64,000 nt of DNA from Trichomonas vaginalis G3 (GCF_026262505.1 NC_067205.1:25859693-25923692), one strand, 5' to 3'. Counted from the stretch's first letter, positions 10,888-21,620 are shown. Numbers and translations: made by a program. The notes: generated from the letters alone by a model not told the origin.

Positions 10888-11226
10888 ACCCTCTATATAG
10901 CATGCATGCGTATTAATATTTAAATCGAAATTATTTAGTCTTAAAACTTAGTATTTTTGGTATATTAGAATTTGGCAAACTTTTTAGAGTAAATTTCAAG
11001 AAATAACCCTGTTCAAATTAAGTTCTATTTTTTAATGCCGTTTTATAGATTTTAGTTTTGTCCGGTGATTTTCTGGATAAGGTTTGTGATGATATATTCA
11101 AATCGTAAATAACTTCATTTTCAGAATGAGGTTATAGTAAAAATCTAAAAAAGGTCACATCATTTTTTCAAAACAATTCAACATAATTAACAGGTTTAAA
11201 TAAAAGAAACGTAAAAGATTCTTCAT
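10888..11226. other. Intergenic between convergent genes
   Basis: About 340 bp of AT-rich 3' flanking sequence; nothing recognised. Confidence 0.5.
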
Positions 11227-12651
11227 TCAGTATGAAGTTGCTGAAGATGGTTCGATATATATTGCATGGTTAGCTATACTCTTAATATTTGACTGCGATA
11301 AGGAATCCAAAGCGTCGAAGAGGTCATCGATAATACCGGAGTCGACATCCAACACGAAGTTCTCCAAAACTGTTGCTATTTTTTGGAGTGCATCCAAACA
11401 TCTATTAATAATGATAGGAATCGAACACCCAAGCATTTCTATCACGATTTCGTAAATTTCTTCATTTACAATATCCTTTATATTGCTTGCGTTCGAGTAT
11501 AATATATATGTGCATATGAAATAAACAATTTCCTTCTTTGTTTCAAATGAACACGATTTTGTCATTTCTACTGAAAAATGAATGAGAGGCTTGCAAACCT
11601 CAATTACCTGAGCGGTTACACTCTCGATGAGGTTTGAGAATATCGCAAAAGCTCCGCCCGCTTGTGGTGAATTTTCTATCAATTGAAGTAAAATATTAAT
11701 TAATCCTGCTTCTAGTAGAGTATTCACTTGTATTGGATGAAAATGGCAGAAGTTTGCAAGGAGAATCAAGCAAGCCCCTGTTAAAGTTTCGATAGGTATT
11801 AATTGTATTATTTTAATGGGAATTCCTGCATCGTAAGCGTTGTGGATGAGCATAGGCTGTTGGTCTGTAATACTGATATAAGCTGTAATAATTGCGCGCA
11901 CTCCATTTGGAACTTCAAGATCCAAAAGTGGTGCAAGCTTTGTAATGAATTCTTCAAGCACAGTTGAGTCGACCTCATCAACATTATGGAATATAGAGCA
12001 TAATGCGACACAGGCGTCCTCAATTATCGCAGGGTCTGTAATATTTGATAAAAATTGTATTAAATAGTCAGGCAATCCGAAAGTAAGCATAGAATCTTTG
12101 ACATATGCAACTCCGGATGTCTGTCTAATTAAAGTAAGCGTAGCCGTAGTTATTGTTTCTGATTCAGATTGGATCATATCAATAATCGACATAGTTAATC
12201 CATTATCGACATAATTTTCTGACATGATATTTGACGTGGCAAACAATGAACAGATGATTTCCATGACGTGAACTTTGTAGAAATCCTGAAAAGCATCATT
12301 TGAAAGTGCATTAACTAATTCGAGTGCAAGTTCTTCTGATCCTACCAGTTTGTCGAGCATTCTCTGATTTGAATTTGCACAATTCTCAATCATTGCTGCC
12401 ATTTCGACGATATTTGAAAAATTATTGCTGTTTATACATTCAATGGCACCTTCGACTGTCAAATATGGAGATATTTCATTTTCTAGTAATGGACTGTGTT
12501 GTTTTCTGATCAGTGTTGAATTCGCTTTTAATGCTGCGATTGAAGGTCTTGGAGGTCTTCTAAGTGTTAAACTCAAACATGTGCACTCTTTTGCAACATG
12601 TGTGAGGTACTCACCCATACTACCTCTCGGCGAAATTCCTAAATCATCCAT
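11227..12651 (-). CDS. Armadillo-repeat protein, importin-alpha-like
   Basis: The 474-residue all-helical protein has a basic N-terminal segment (LRRPPRPSIAALKANSTLIRK at about 30-50). About eight to nine ARM-type repeats follow from about residue 65, for example ACLILLANFCHFHPIQVNTL then LLEAGLINILLQLIE. Repeat phrases of the type N.L...G....L..LL are the ARM signature. The basic leader recalls an importin-beta-binding segment, but the tryptophan/asparagine ladder of true importin-alpha is not evident, so cargo transport is only a guess. It is divergently transcribed from the RING gene with about 290 bp between start codons. Confidence 0.65.
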   Translation of the reverse strand: MDDLGISPRGSMGEYLTHVAKECTCLSLTLRRPPRPSIAALKANSTLIRKQHSPLLENEISPYLTVEGAIECINSNNFSNIVEMAAMIENCANSNQRMLDKLVGSEELALELVNALSNDAFQDFYKVHVMEIICSLFATSNIMSENYVDNGLTMSIIDMIQSESETITTATLTLIRQTSGVAYVKDSMLTFGLPDYLIQFLSNITDPAIIEDACVALCSIFHNVDEVDSTVLEEFITKLAPLLDLEVPNGVRAIITAYISITDQQPMLIHNAYDAGIPIKIIQLIPIETLTGACLILLANFCHFHPIQVNTLLEAGLINILLQLIENSPQAGGAFAIFSNLIESVTAQVIEVCKPLIHFSVEMTKSCSFETKKEIVYFICTYILYSNASNIKDIVNEEIYEIVIEMLGCSIPIIINRCLDALQKIATVLENFVLDVDSGIIDDLFDALDSLSQSNIKSIANHAIYIEPSSATSY

Positions 12652-12937
12652 TTCACAAAATTTATTTTATAGTTTTTTCACTAGAGAAAAAGTGGCATAC
12701 GAATTGATAAAATCTCCGAATCAGAAAAATTCTGAGGGTGTGTCAAACGACGATGAATTTACGTGGCAGATAACTATCCAAGAAAAGTGCTAGATTTTTA
12801 AAAAATTGAAGAAAAAAGGACAAAAACCCAAAAAAGACGGAAAAAAGAATTTCCAGCGTAGGATCCCAAAGCCATGTTACAGATTTCCGAATGGAAAATA
12901 CACTTTTGAAGAGCAAAAGTGCAGAGAAACTAATTCG

Positions 12938-14350
12938 ATGGTTCCTCAAAATTCATCTGCTTTTACTGCCGGAAATTTCCAATTTGTATATAAAAATTGC
13001 GATATGCTAGCAAATTCTAATACTCCAGACCCGTTAAATAGATTGAACAATGTTTTATTTTCTCACTCTTTACATCCATCTTCAGGTAATGAATGGGACT
13101 TACTTTTTTCTGTAATCGCTCATCAACCATGCGATTTCGTCTGTCCTATATGTTTATTTCCTCCAGTTGCTCCAAGAATTACAAAGTGCGGTCATATTTT
13201 CTGCGCTGACTGCATTTGTCAGCACTTAGCTTGTTCAAAACAGAAAATATGTCCTGTTTGTTTCTTGAGCATTACCCAAGAAGAATTGTTACGAACAGAT
13301 TTGCGATTACATGAAAATTCTGAAGAAATTACTTTCCAAAAAGTCATCAAAAATAGGCACAACTGCTGCTGTTTTGATGGAACTACTGAAGTAGACATGA
13401 ATCAGCTTCCTTTTGCTTCACAACCCAGTTCAAAATTTTCTCATTTTATGTTGGCCGATAGCGAATACGTTTCTCATATAATAGAAGATGAGAGGACCAA
13501 TCTCAAATCACAAAAAGTCATATATTCTTCTCCAGAATACCTTGATACTCCAAAAATTGGAATGATTGAGAGTATTTTGGACTCTTTGAAATCAGAGAAG
13601 CTTCCAGAATCAAATGAACCGTCATTTACACTAGAAAGGCCAAACGAAACTGTTGTTTTCTTCCAAGAATCGAAAGGTCGAAATATTTACCTTGAAAATT
13701 TGAATCAAAAGATGCTTAAAGAGCAATTTGGCGATATCAAGAATTATCCTCAACAAATTACAGCGAAAATTTTGAAAATCAGATCGACAACAGTTACACA
13801 ACGATTCAGAAGGCAAAATCCGATACTTGGGCACCTTCCATCTGGTGCTGAAGTAGATTTTGCGCTGATCGACCTCGAAGGAATTGTTGATCAGAGTATC
13901 ATCAAAAAATATTCAGGAGCAATCGCTTACAGACTTAAGGAGGACACAGAAGACGAAGATAATGATGGAGAAGAGGAGGAAGACGCAGTTGTACAAGAGT
14001 TTGACACAGAATATTTCCCATCTTTGATTGAAACCCCAGAAAAACCTACAGAATCAAAGCCAGTTAAATCTGCTTGGTCACATGTCAAAGCTCAGCCGAT
14101 AAAGCCTGAGAGAAAGAAGACTTTCGCTGAAGAATTTCCTTCTCTCGATGGAAGTCCCCTTCCGCCACCAAAATTTGTTCCGAAGCATCTTCAAAAACAA
14201 GTTGCTCCTCAATCTGCTTGGGCAGCAATACAGCAAAGGCCAAATTCAACGAAACCTTTGAATGAGGACTTTCCAGCACTTTCAGCGCCTCCGAAGAAGA
14301 AAGAGCTACCGAAGAGAGTTTCTTCGTGGGCTGCAATTGGTACAAAATAA
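12938..14350 (+). CDS. RING-finger protein, RNF10-like E3 ubiquitin ligase
   Basis: The core has a C3HC4 RING: CPICLFPPVAPRITKCGHIF, then CADC and CPVC. It is preceded by the segment typical of RNF10/Mag2 proteins (FVYKN..., then NEWDLLFSVIAHQP). The C-terminal third holds an acidic stretch and three related motifs with the core FPSL or FPAL, each near an SAW/SSW segment. These proteins ubiquitinate substrates, including ribosomal proteins in other eukaryotes. The start chosen is the first in-frame ATG (470 residues). The frame stays open 44 codons further upstream, to 12806, with a lysine-rich leader but no ATG; a spliced or non-ATG start is possible. Confidence 0.75.
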   Translation: MVPQNSSAFTAGNFQFVYKNCDMLANSNTPDPLNRLNNVLFSHSLHPSSGNEWDLLFSVIAHQPCDFVCPICLFPPVAPRITKCGHIFCADCICQHLACSKQKICPVCFLSITQEELLRTDLRLHENSEEITFQKVIKNRHNCCCFDGTTEVDMNQLPFASQPSSKFSHFMLADSEYVSHIIEDERTNLKSQKVIYSSPEYLDTPKIGMIESILDSLKSEKLPESNEPSFTLERPNETVVFFQESKGRNIYLENLNQKMLKEQFGDIKNYPQQITAKILKIRSTTVTQRFRRQNPILGHLPSGAEVDFALIDLEGIVDQSIIKKYSGAIAYRLKEDTEDEDNDGEEEEDAVVQEFDTEYFPSLIETPEKPTESKPVKSAWSHVKAQPIKPERKKTFAEEFPSLDGSPLPPPKFVPKHLQKQVAPQSAWAAIQQRPNSTKPLNEDFPALSAPPKKKELPKRVSSWAAIGTK

Positions 14351-15274
14351 TATATTTGTTTCTTTATAAACTATATTATATATAATATGAATATATTTTT
14401 GAATAATAGTAGCATATTGGAAGTTCTTCATGAAAGTAAATGAATATTGTAGTGATTGCGAATAATGGTAAAAAAATGTAAATTTCCTAGGAATAAGTAT
14501 GAGTTTTGATCAAAAAATCTATGGGTAAATTCGATAAAATTTGTATTAATCATGGGCTAGATAGAATTTTTGGCGAAAACCGGAAAAATTAGTCCTGAAA
14601 TTGATGTTCGACATTTTTAAATATGGTTTCCCAGCTTTATCAAGAATTATTTTAATTACTTAAGAGTAACAACGAGAAATTGCTTCATTATTATAGAAAT
14701 TGAAGGTAAAATTTGAATCGATATGGTATGAAGTAAAATTAACTGCGAAATAATGCAATAGATTCATTGCTGTACCTATGCGATGCTATATTATTGCATG
14801 AGCAAATTCCAAAAAAATTTCAAAATCAGAAATATGATTGGAATTCTAACATTTTCTCATATTGTTTTTCAATTTTCGAATTTTTTTTGGAATTTTTCAA
14901 TATTGTTTCTTTTTGTTTAACATATCTCGAAGATGTAAAGCAATTTTATATTGAACAAATGTTTATATAATAGATAAAATTTTAAATACATATCGAAAAT
15001 CTATGTTATACTTAAAATTAAATATTTCAAAATAAAATTTCATTTCGCAATCAGCATTAATAAATGTCAAACTATTACAACTAAGTGTGTTTACAATTTT
15101 GATAGTTCATATTGCTATAATATAATTATTGGAAGAAATATTATTTGGTATTTGGATAGAAAGTCATTTCATAGTTTGAGAATGGCATGATTCCATTCGG
15201 ATAAGAAGATTTATATGGTAAAACTTGTTCAAAAGTGAAATATGTAATTTTTTAAACAAAAAGAAACAAAACAA
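14351..15274. other. AT-rich intergenic between convergent genes
   Basis: About 0.9 kb with no supported gene. One 67-codon frame near 14770 is Phe/Ile-rich and lacks a clear ATG start. Confidence 0.5.
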
Positions 15275-16210
15275 TTATAACATAGGATTTGATCTCGAGA
15301 CGAAAGTGCTCTTTGTCAAAGAAAGCTGAGAAGTTCCGAATGTAGGATTTAATACGTTAGATTTGAAGGAAGCGCTAGAGCGATTCATTCTGGATATCCT
15401 CCTCTTTCTTGCCATCGCTGTTGGATCTGGAATATGCGTTTGGTTGTTCATAACCTTAAACAATTCTTGAGGGGTTGGTCTTTTTTCTGGATTTACTTGA
15501 AGCGCGAGCTTGAGAGTTCTCATGAATTCTTCTGAAATGAAGTGTGGAATGCGAGCAAGGCCATATTGTGTGAAATCATTCCACAATTCTTCATCTCCGA
15601 ACGGAAGCTCTTTGTAAGCAACGTAATAGAGGATAATTCCAAGTGCCCAGACATCTGCTTTGAATGTATTGACGTTAAGTTTCTGTAAAACTTCAGGAGC
15701 CAAAAAATATTTTGGACCTCCAAATTTTTCATCGGATTCATCTATGAAATAAGGAAGGCCATAGTCAGCAATCTTAACTTTGCATGATTTATCGACTAAA
15801 ATGTTCTCTAATTTCAAGTGATTGCGTGTGATTCCTTTGGAATGAAGATAATTGAGACCTCTGATCAGATCTGTGCAAAATTCTATTCTTTCTGTTGTGG
15901 AAATGTTCGTCTGATCTAAGTATTCCTTCACATTTCCGTGAACGCAGTCTTCCGAAATAATGAAAAACTTATTTCCTTCGTTAAAGTAATTAACAATACG
16001 TAAAATATTTGGATGCTCGAGTTGCATGAAATTATGGATCTCCTGATGGAATGAGAATTCACCTTTAACGACTTTACAAACAAATGTTTGGCTGAATAAA
16101 GGACTCCAAACTCTGTAGCATTGATTCGGACCTATTTTTTCTCTTAATGAGTAGACATTTTGTTCGATGATCTTTTGGTTTTCAATATCGACTGGGAGAG
16201 TTTCGTACAC
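15275..16210 (-). CDS. Protein kinase-fold protein, likely pseudokinase
   Basis: The frame covers a near-complete kinase fold: the VAIK-type lysine (FVCKVV), the helix-C glutamate (FHQEIHNF), the catalytic loop region, a DYG in place of DFG, an APE motif (FLAPEVL), DVWALGIILY and the late arginine (RPTP). In the catalytic loop the usual HRDLKxxN reads RNHLKLEN, so the proton-acceptor aspartate is missing. I therefore infer a pseudokinase. A serine-rich basic tail follows. No ATG precedes the domain: the frame opens at GTG (16208-16210) directly after TGA TTC AAA, with an initiator-like TTCAAA just before it. The start may be a mutated ATG, or an upstream exon may exist. The transposon at 16291 lies 80 bp upstream. 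Confidence 0.75.
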   Translation of the reverse strand: MYETLPVDIENQKIIEQNVYSLREKIGPNQCYRVWSPLFSQTFVCKVVKGEFSFHQEIHNFMQLEHPNILRIVNYFNEGNKFFIISEDCVHGNVKEYLDQTNISTTERIEFCTDLIRGLNYLHSKGITRNHLKLENILVDKSCKVKIADYGLPYFIDESDEKFGGPKYFLAPEVLQKLNVNTFKADVWALGIILYYVAYKELPFGDEELWNDFTQYGLARIPHFISEEFMRTLKLALQVNPEKRPTPQELFKVMNNQTHIPDPTAMARKRRISRMNRSSASFKSNVLNPTFGTSQLSLTKSTFVSRSNPML

Positions 16211-16290
16211 TTTGAATCAATATTATAATTCTGAATGATAGTAAAAATAAAGTTCACAATTTTGATATCGGCTTTGATTAATGTAACAAT

Positions 16291-17875
16291 AAAGGTACAT
16301 TCACTAGGCGATAACAGTAAAATGGGATGAAAATAGGATAAATAGCATCCCTATATAGTGCCTAACAATATTTATACGGGCCAAAAAAATTTGGCTAGAG
16401 ATTTGGCTAGTTAGAAAATTTAGAAAATTGAGAGGGATTTTTATTTTTGAATTATTTTTGGAAAGTTAAAATTGCGATTAAAAATCGTTTTCCGGGAGAA
16501 CTAAGCATCTTATCATATATTTAAATCGATAAAAATATTAAATAATAGTTGAATAGTATAAATACATGAAATTATGGCTGAATATACAGAAAAAATGAAC
16601 ATATTTGACATTTTTGAAAATTCATACGTTAGATGGTGACAGACTCATAAACTATACTTTAGCTAAGATTGATATATGGTTTCAACAACACATGGTTAAA
16701 ATCGTAAAAATATTTTAGATTTCAAAAAGATATATATGGTAATATAATGGAACAAAGTCAACAAATAGCATGTAAAATATGTTATAATTAACTTTTTATT
16801 AGATCCAATAGTAGATATCGAATGGTTTCCAGCTTTATGGTTAAATATTTTCTTTTCGAGCTTCTCTTTAACTGTTGTATTAAGGTTGTAAATTTTTGAT
16901 GCTAGAAACTTTGGAATCTTCTTTGCTGCTGCATTTTTTCTTGAGAGTTCTTGCAATTTCGAATAGATCTGCACATTGTATGAAATAGGGGCTTTAAAAT
17001 ATCTTGAAAACAGAATAGGACTGCTTTTCCAAAGGAATGCTTACTTGTAAATCAGAGAGTTTCAAAATTGAGTACAAGATTATCATCATAACTTTTGATT
17101 TTGCTGCGAAAAAGGAAGACAATGTATTAACAAATCATTTACTGTTGTTCATCAAAAGAAGAAAACTTTGATAACAACTAATGATGATAAAATCAAGCTA
17201 TCTTTTAATATTTTAAATTGATAAGACATTCAAAATATTTGAATGGTTTAAAATATTTTCTTTTAATTTCAATAATATATTATCATGATTATATAATCAA
17301 ATTTAAATTTTTATTCAAAAAGGCAATATTTCAAACTTTTAATTTCAAAAATCTTAATTCGGCAATAAGTGTATTTAATTGTAGCAAATTTAATGATCCT
17401 TCGTCATGCTTAGCAATTTGGAGCTCATAAATTAATGATTTCTTCAAGTAAAATTCTGCATTATTTCAAAAGTCAATAATTCTCTAGTAACTTTTCTTCA
17501 AACCCTAACCATTATAATATATGTAAAATAGAAAATAATTGCAAAGAAAGATAGCCGAATTTACTGGGTAGTTCTTGTGATGCGAAATAATTGGAAATTA
17601 ACACCTAGTTTTAACAGCATCATTCTCTTTTTGCTCTCATTTAAATGCATTCGCACACTTTAATTTTGAAATATAAGAGTTTTGGAAATTATCAAATTTA
17701 TCTGCTCAAATACTATAGATCTTCATAAGTGTTAATAGAATCATTAGCCTTACATATAGTGTTTAATATAATGATGCACATTATACTGGGATTCATTCCT
17801 TATTCATCTAGTTATTATAAGATTTACAACCCCATGAAAATTTAAAATTTTGTCAAAAATAGTAAATGTACCTTT
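16291..17875. mobile_element. 1.59-kb DNA transposon-like element, copy 1, with 8-bp target duplication
   Basis: Ends are inverted: the left AAAGGTACATTCACTA matches the right end with one mismatch. The octamer GTAACAAT flanks it on both sides (16283-16290 and 17876-17883), a clean target-site duplication. An 8-bp duplication is the hAT-type size, but no transposase is visible, so family is inferred only from that. Copy 2 lies at 46434-48019 with only a few differences. Confidence 0.85.
16696..16974 (-). CDS. Coding-like fragment inside transposon copy 1
   Basis: A minus-strand frame carries a charged, helix-forming stretch (QIYSKLQELSRKNAAAKKIP, then KFLASKIYNL...EKLEKK), kept almost unchanged in copy 2. 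It has no ATG at its start and extends upstream to about 17060 without stop. Probably a leftover of a transposase or a captured gene. Confidence 0.3.
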   Translation of the reverse strand: MQIYSKLQELSRKNAAAKKIPKFLASKIYNLNTTVKEKLEKKIFNHKAGNHSISTIGSNKKLIITYFTCYLLTLFHYITIYIFLKSKIFLRF

Positions 17876-17883
17876 GTAACAAT

Positions 17884-18936
17884 TGGGGTTAAAATATGAC
17901 ATTTGAAAGATTTTCGATCAATTATCAAGAATTAACATTAATTGAAACCATTCTCAAAAATTTAAATATAATCGTCATAGATAATGTTATATTACATATA
18001 TAGATAAATTTATTACATTTCTTATTTTTTCTTTCAAAAAAATTTACTCTCCAAAATTGCATAAATAAATTTAAATATTGATAATCTTAAGTTAAATTTA
18101 TTCAAGTTTTATCATTGAAATATTATTGAATTGCCTGATAACAATTGTTTTCCAAATTTTATTTTATGTCCAAAGAGATATTCATCATATACATTCACCG
18201 TGATCCATGTTCTCAGTTTTCAATTTTTCAATGTGATTTTTTTGAATTGGGAAAAATCTTGTGATTTCTTTTGATATAACTCAAACGTTTTCACACCAAT
18301 TATCTTTTTCATTTTGAAAGAATTCTCAAAAAATTCATTTCCTTTTCAAATTGTCAGATTAAGACAACCTTATTGAAATTTTCGTATACTAATATAAGAA
18401 AGGGGATATTAGAATTATGTTAACCTTATTGGGGAACTGAATATCTAACATAATCAAGGCTTGTTTTTTCTACCCAGGTTCCAAGATAATTAATGCTAAA
18501 GAACAATGTTATTAGCTGTATAGTTAATGATATCCTTTCCTAACATTATCATTATTTTCCTAATTTGATTCTTTGAATACAATATTCAACAAATGATTCA
18601 TGCTTGCACATTCATTGATAATCCTATAACATGCAAAGACAAATGTAAAGAGATATATCTTCATAGATCAAAGTTAATAAAATGAATAAGAATATTAAGA
18701 TTTTGAGGCATATATTATCTGCCATTATTTATAAAAGAATAAGTATATGACATTTATCTCATTTATTCTAAATAGATTTCTATATTTTGATAACAATGGA
18801 ATTAAGAAATACATTTTATTGAATCCAACTTATTGTACAATCTTTTGTAGGACTATTCAGTCACGATTTACTAGTTAATATGTCTGAAATCATACTCTAT
18901 TGATGCTTTTTTTTTGTATCTGAGGCGTTAAGAGTG
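17884..18936. other. AT-rich intergenic left of the Maverick
   Basis: About 1 kb with no frame, RNA gene or repeat I can support. Confidence 0.5.
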
Positions 18937-18967
18937 CACCCGTATGTACGTTTATTTGAGAGGAGGA
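18937..18967 (+). repeat. 31-bp direct repeat outside the left end of the Maverick
   Basis: The same 31 bases (beginning CACCCGTATGTACGTTTATT) occur in the same orientation at 43552-43582, outside the other end. Here they read in frame as HPYVRLFERR within an 80-codon frame; on the right the frame ends soon after. Possibly pieces of one pre-existing repeat or gene. Confidence 0.9.
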
Positions 18968-19242
18968 GGATTACCCTCTCAATTTTGAGGGATTCATTAG
19001 TTTATTTTCTCGATGAATATGCAATAAAATTTGATTTTTACCTTATCAATATACTTCATATAATATACACATGTTCATGTAAAAACTTTTTTCCAAAATC
19101 CTCAGGAATTAAGGGATTTTTGAATTTTAAGAATTTTTTTCGAATTTTTTCGAAAAAAAAGTATTTTCAGAACAGCCTTAACGGCTAAGATTTAGGAACA
19201 ATGTTAAGTATCAAAAAGAAAGGAGGTCTGATATAGACAACA

Positions 19243-19247
<5 letters not shown>

Positions 19248-19273
<26 letters not shown>

Positions 19274-19418
19274 GGTAGTGGGGCTTCCAGGCACTTCGTG
19301 CCCTCTAGCCCCGAAGATGTTTAGTATAAATGAAGTTTATATTCGGAGGACTCTTCTTCTTCCTCCATTGCTTCTGGGAAGAAGCCTTCTTCTGGGTCGA
19401 AAACATTATATAATGTGT
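19248..19418 (+). repeat. Left terminal inverted repeat of the Maverick
   Basis: This matches the complement of 43230-43476 in blocks, from the A-run through CTTCTGGGAAGAAGCCTTCT to ACATTATATAATGTGT. The two ends differ in length, and in the GC-rich stem inside the first 40 bases. Confidence 0.9.
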
Positions 19419-19503
19419 CGCTTTTCACAAATTATATATGTTTTCATGCTTTGTCACTTTTCTGTCACTTTTCAGGGAAAAAACATTTTTATATATATAT
19501 AAA

Positions 19504-20322
19504 ATGAATTTTACAAAACCACCGTTACCCTTCTTTGGAAATAAGAGTAGATGTAAAGATATTCTATTGAGAGAACTTAAGAAACTACCGAATGGTCTAA
19601 CATTTGTAGATTTGTTCGGTGGAAGTTTCTATATATCTCATTTGTGCCATACTGTATTTCCTGACTCAAAGATTATATGCAATGACTTCGACAACTATAT
19701 GAACCGTCTCAAACATATACCAGACACAAACAAAATATTGAAAGAGTTAAAAGAAAAGATACCTATAGGTAAGATGGAACGTATACCATTAGATAAGAAA
19801 AATACTGTCAGAGAGGTTTTGAAAAAAGCAGAGTATATTGACTGGGATAGTATATCTTCTAGACTATTATATAGTGGTGCTATAAGAGTTCATGACATTG
19901 AAACACTTATGTCAAAAGTTTTATATCTTAACTATACAAATGTTTTCAAAGAGGACATAGAAAAATATATTGAGGGTATAGAGTTTGTGAGATGTCGTTG
20001 GACAGAGTTGTATGAAAAATATAAAGACAAGGAAAATGTTTTCTTTATAGTGGACCCGCCGTTCTATAACACATGGGATTTTCAATACCAAGTAGACTGG
20101 ACTTTGAGAGACTCTTTAGAAACTTTAGACGTTTTACATAACCATCCATGCTTTTACTTTACATCCGATAAAAGTGGTTTGGAAAGTGTCATGAGATGGT
20201 TAGAGGACATACATGACTATGAGTTTAGATACGATAAGATAGAATATGAGAGAGGTCCTATAAACTGGAGAAAGTGTCATAACAAAGAAATTTTATTAGT
20301 AAGTAAATGTGGTTTGAAATAG
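19504..20322 (+). CDS. D12-class adenine-N6 DNA methyltransferase (Dam-like), Maverick part
   Basis: The 272-residue frame from ATG 19504 has the D12/Dam layout: an N-terminal FFGNKSRCKDILLRELKKLP SAM-binding start, DLFGGSFYISHLC (motif I), and VDPPFYN, the DPPY/F catalytic motif IV. These enzymes methylate adenine in DNA. Mavericks of trichomonads are known to carry such genes, and 6mA is a major mark in Trichomonas. It is the first gene inside the left end, transcribed inward. The open frame reaches upstream to 19438, but ATG 19504 starts right at the conserved domain and follows an AT-rich ATATATATA stretch. Confidence 0.85.
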   Translation: MNFTKPPLPFFGNKSRCKDILLRELKKLPNGLTFVDLFGGSFYISHLCHTVFPDSKIICNDFDNYMNRLKHIPDTNKILKELKEKIPIGKMERIPLDKKNTVREVLKKAEYIDWDSISSRLLYSGAIRVHDIETLMSKVLYLNYTNVFKEDIEKYIEGIEFVRCRWTELYEKYKDKENVFFIVDPPFYNTWDFQYQVDWTLRDSLETLDVLHNHPCFYFTSDKSGLESVMRWLEDIHDYEFRYDKIEYERGPINWRKCHNKEILLVSKCGLK

Positions 20323-20438
20323 GACTACTTGTTTTAGGTTTTTTCCATTGTGTCATTTATTTATTTGACGTGGCAGAAAGATATAGAGAATATGAAGATG
20401 AACCAATGCCTGCAAATGTTCAGCATATGTACTCGTAA
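20307..20438 (+). CDS. 43-residue membrane protein overlapping the methyltransferase end
   Basis: ATG 20307 opens a short frame with one hydrophobic helix (IGLLVLGFFHCVIYLF) followed by an acidic/tyrosine-rich tail (YREYEDEP...). It overlaps the last 16 bases of the methyltransferase in another frame. Family unknown; a small virion membrane protein is one guess. Confidence 0.45.
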   Translation: MWFEIGLLVLGFFHCVIYLFDVAERYREYEDEPMPANVQHMYS

Positions 20439-20461
20439 GAGATATTTTTATCTAATATTAA

Positions 20462-20824
20462 ATGGACGCACAGAACTTAGCGAATGCACAGCAACCTGGA
20501 CAACCAAACCCAGAGAATATTCCAAATGAAGTTAGAATACAAACTGCAATGGCAAACTATGGTCAAGTGCCAACAGATGTACAAATGCAAACTGCCATGT
20601 CAAATGACGCTGCGTTAGGTTTGCCACCATGGTATGCAAATATGAGATGGAAAGAGTTTTATACAAACCCTGAAGTGGGATATAAACAACTTTATGCAGA
20701 TGACGCGAACACAGGAGTTGACCCAGAATATGTTTTCTACCAGAGGAGAAACAGAATGTATGAGCTCCAGTTAAAGAATGCTATGGAACTCAACAGGAAA
20801 CGTAAGAGACTAGGCGGACATTAG
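20462..20824 (+). CDS. Maverick hypothetical protein, 120 residues
   Basis: N-terminal half is Gln/Asn/Pro-rich with a duplicated phrase (IQTAMANYGQVPTDV / MQTAMSND). The C-terminal half is aromatic, then basic (NRKRKRLGGH). It lies between the methyltransferase and the small amphipathic protein. No family recognised; composition suits a small structural or DNA-associated virion protein. Confidence 0.6.
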   Translation: MDAQNLANAQQPGQPNPENIPNEVRIQTAMANYGQVPTDVQMQTAMSNDAALGLPPWYANMRWKEFYTNPEVGYKQLYADDANTGVDPEYVFYQRRNRMYELQLKNAMELNRKRKRLGGH

Positions 20825-20841
20825 ATTTTACATATAGTAAA

Positions 20842-21080
20842 ATGGGTTTCTTCAGTAGTATTGGAAACTTCTTTCGAAATGTTGGAAGAGGTATATGGAA
20901 TGGAATAAAAACCGTAGAAGAGGAATTTGGAACGGAGTCAAAAATATTGGTAAAAGAGTAGGTCAGTTCGTTGGTATTATACCTAAAGACCTGAACCAGA
21001 AGAACAAGCTCCTGTTATACAACAGCCTGAACCTGCACACAGTCTAGTTGGCAACAAATCCACACCTCAACCGTATTAAA
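20842..21080 (+). pseudogene. Remains of a small amphipathic protein (pVI-like candidate)
   Basis: Starts MGFFSSIGNFFRNVGRGIWN, an amphipathic, Gly-rich N-terminus like that of the intact-looking protein at 24224. Small proteins with such starts are minor virion, membrane-active components in adenovirus-like viruses; the assignment is by analogy only. Confidence 0.4.
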
Positions 21081-21099
21081 AAGTTATATTTTTTACCGT

Positions 21100-21620
21100 T
21101 CGATAGTAGTTGTATATGAAAACTAAGTTCTAAGTAAAAACGCATGGTATAATGGAATTATTCTTTTTCTTCCATCTGTAGTAAAACCATACTTGAAAGT
21201 CTGAAATACTTCACTTGGTGGTTCGTATAACTTTGTAGGTTTTTCGTAAAAGTCATTTGCATAAGAAAGAGTTTTGGGCGCCAGAAAATGAAGCATGAAC
21301 TATAATAGCATCTGAGTCGAAAACATCTTTAAATAAATATGGTTCATCTCTTGCATATCGACTGTAAATATTTGCTAAAGGAAGTTCGACTTTCTGATTT
21401 AACATTCTTTGCAAATAATACCAATGACATTGCAGTGATTCTGTATATATTTGTTCGTCTTTATTGGATTGTCTTCGTATTTGAAATGACACTTGTGAAT
21501 TTTGTTTGTCATATACAATTCTCACATAAAGTGTGCTCTCGGTATTTGCATATTCATCAGCATATTTTGCATAACATGAATTTATTTTATCTTTATATTT
21601 TTTAACGCAGTCTGTAGAGA
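21100..21620 (-). pseudogene. Unassigned Maverick remains
   Basis: A minus-strand stretch codes for protein-like sequence rich in Tyr and Gln but matches no family I can name. It lies between two plus-strand parts. Confidence 0.3.

Noticed and set aside
17218-17430. Plus-strand 70-codon frame inside transposon copy 1 (also in copy 2 at 47362)
   Set aside because: Present in both copies only because the copies are nearly identical; Phe/Ile/Lys-rich, no ATG start, no domain.
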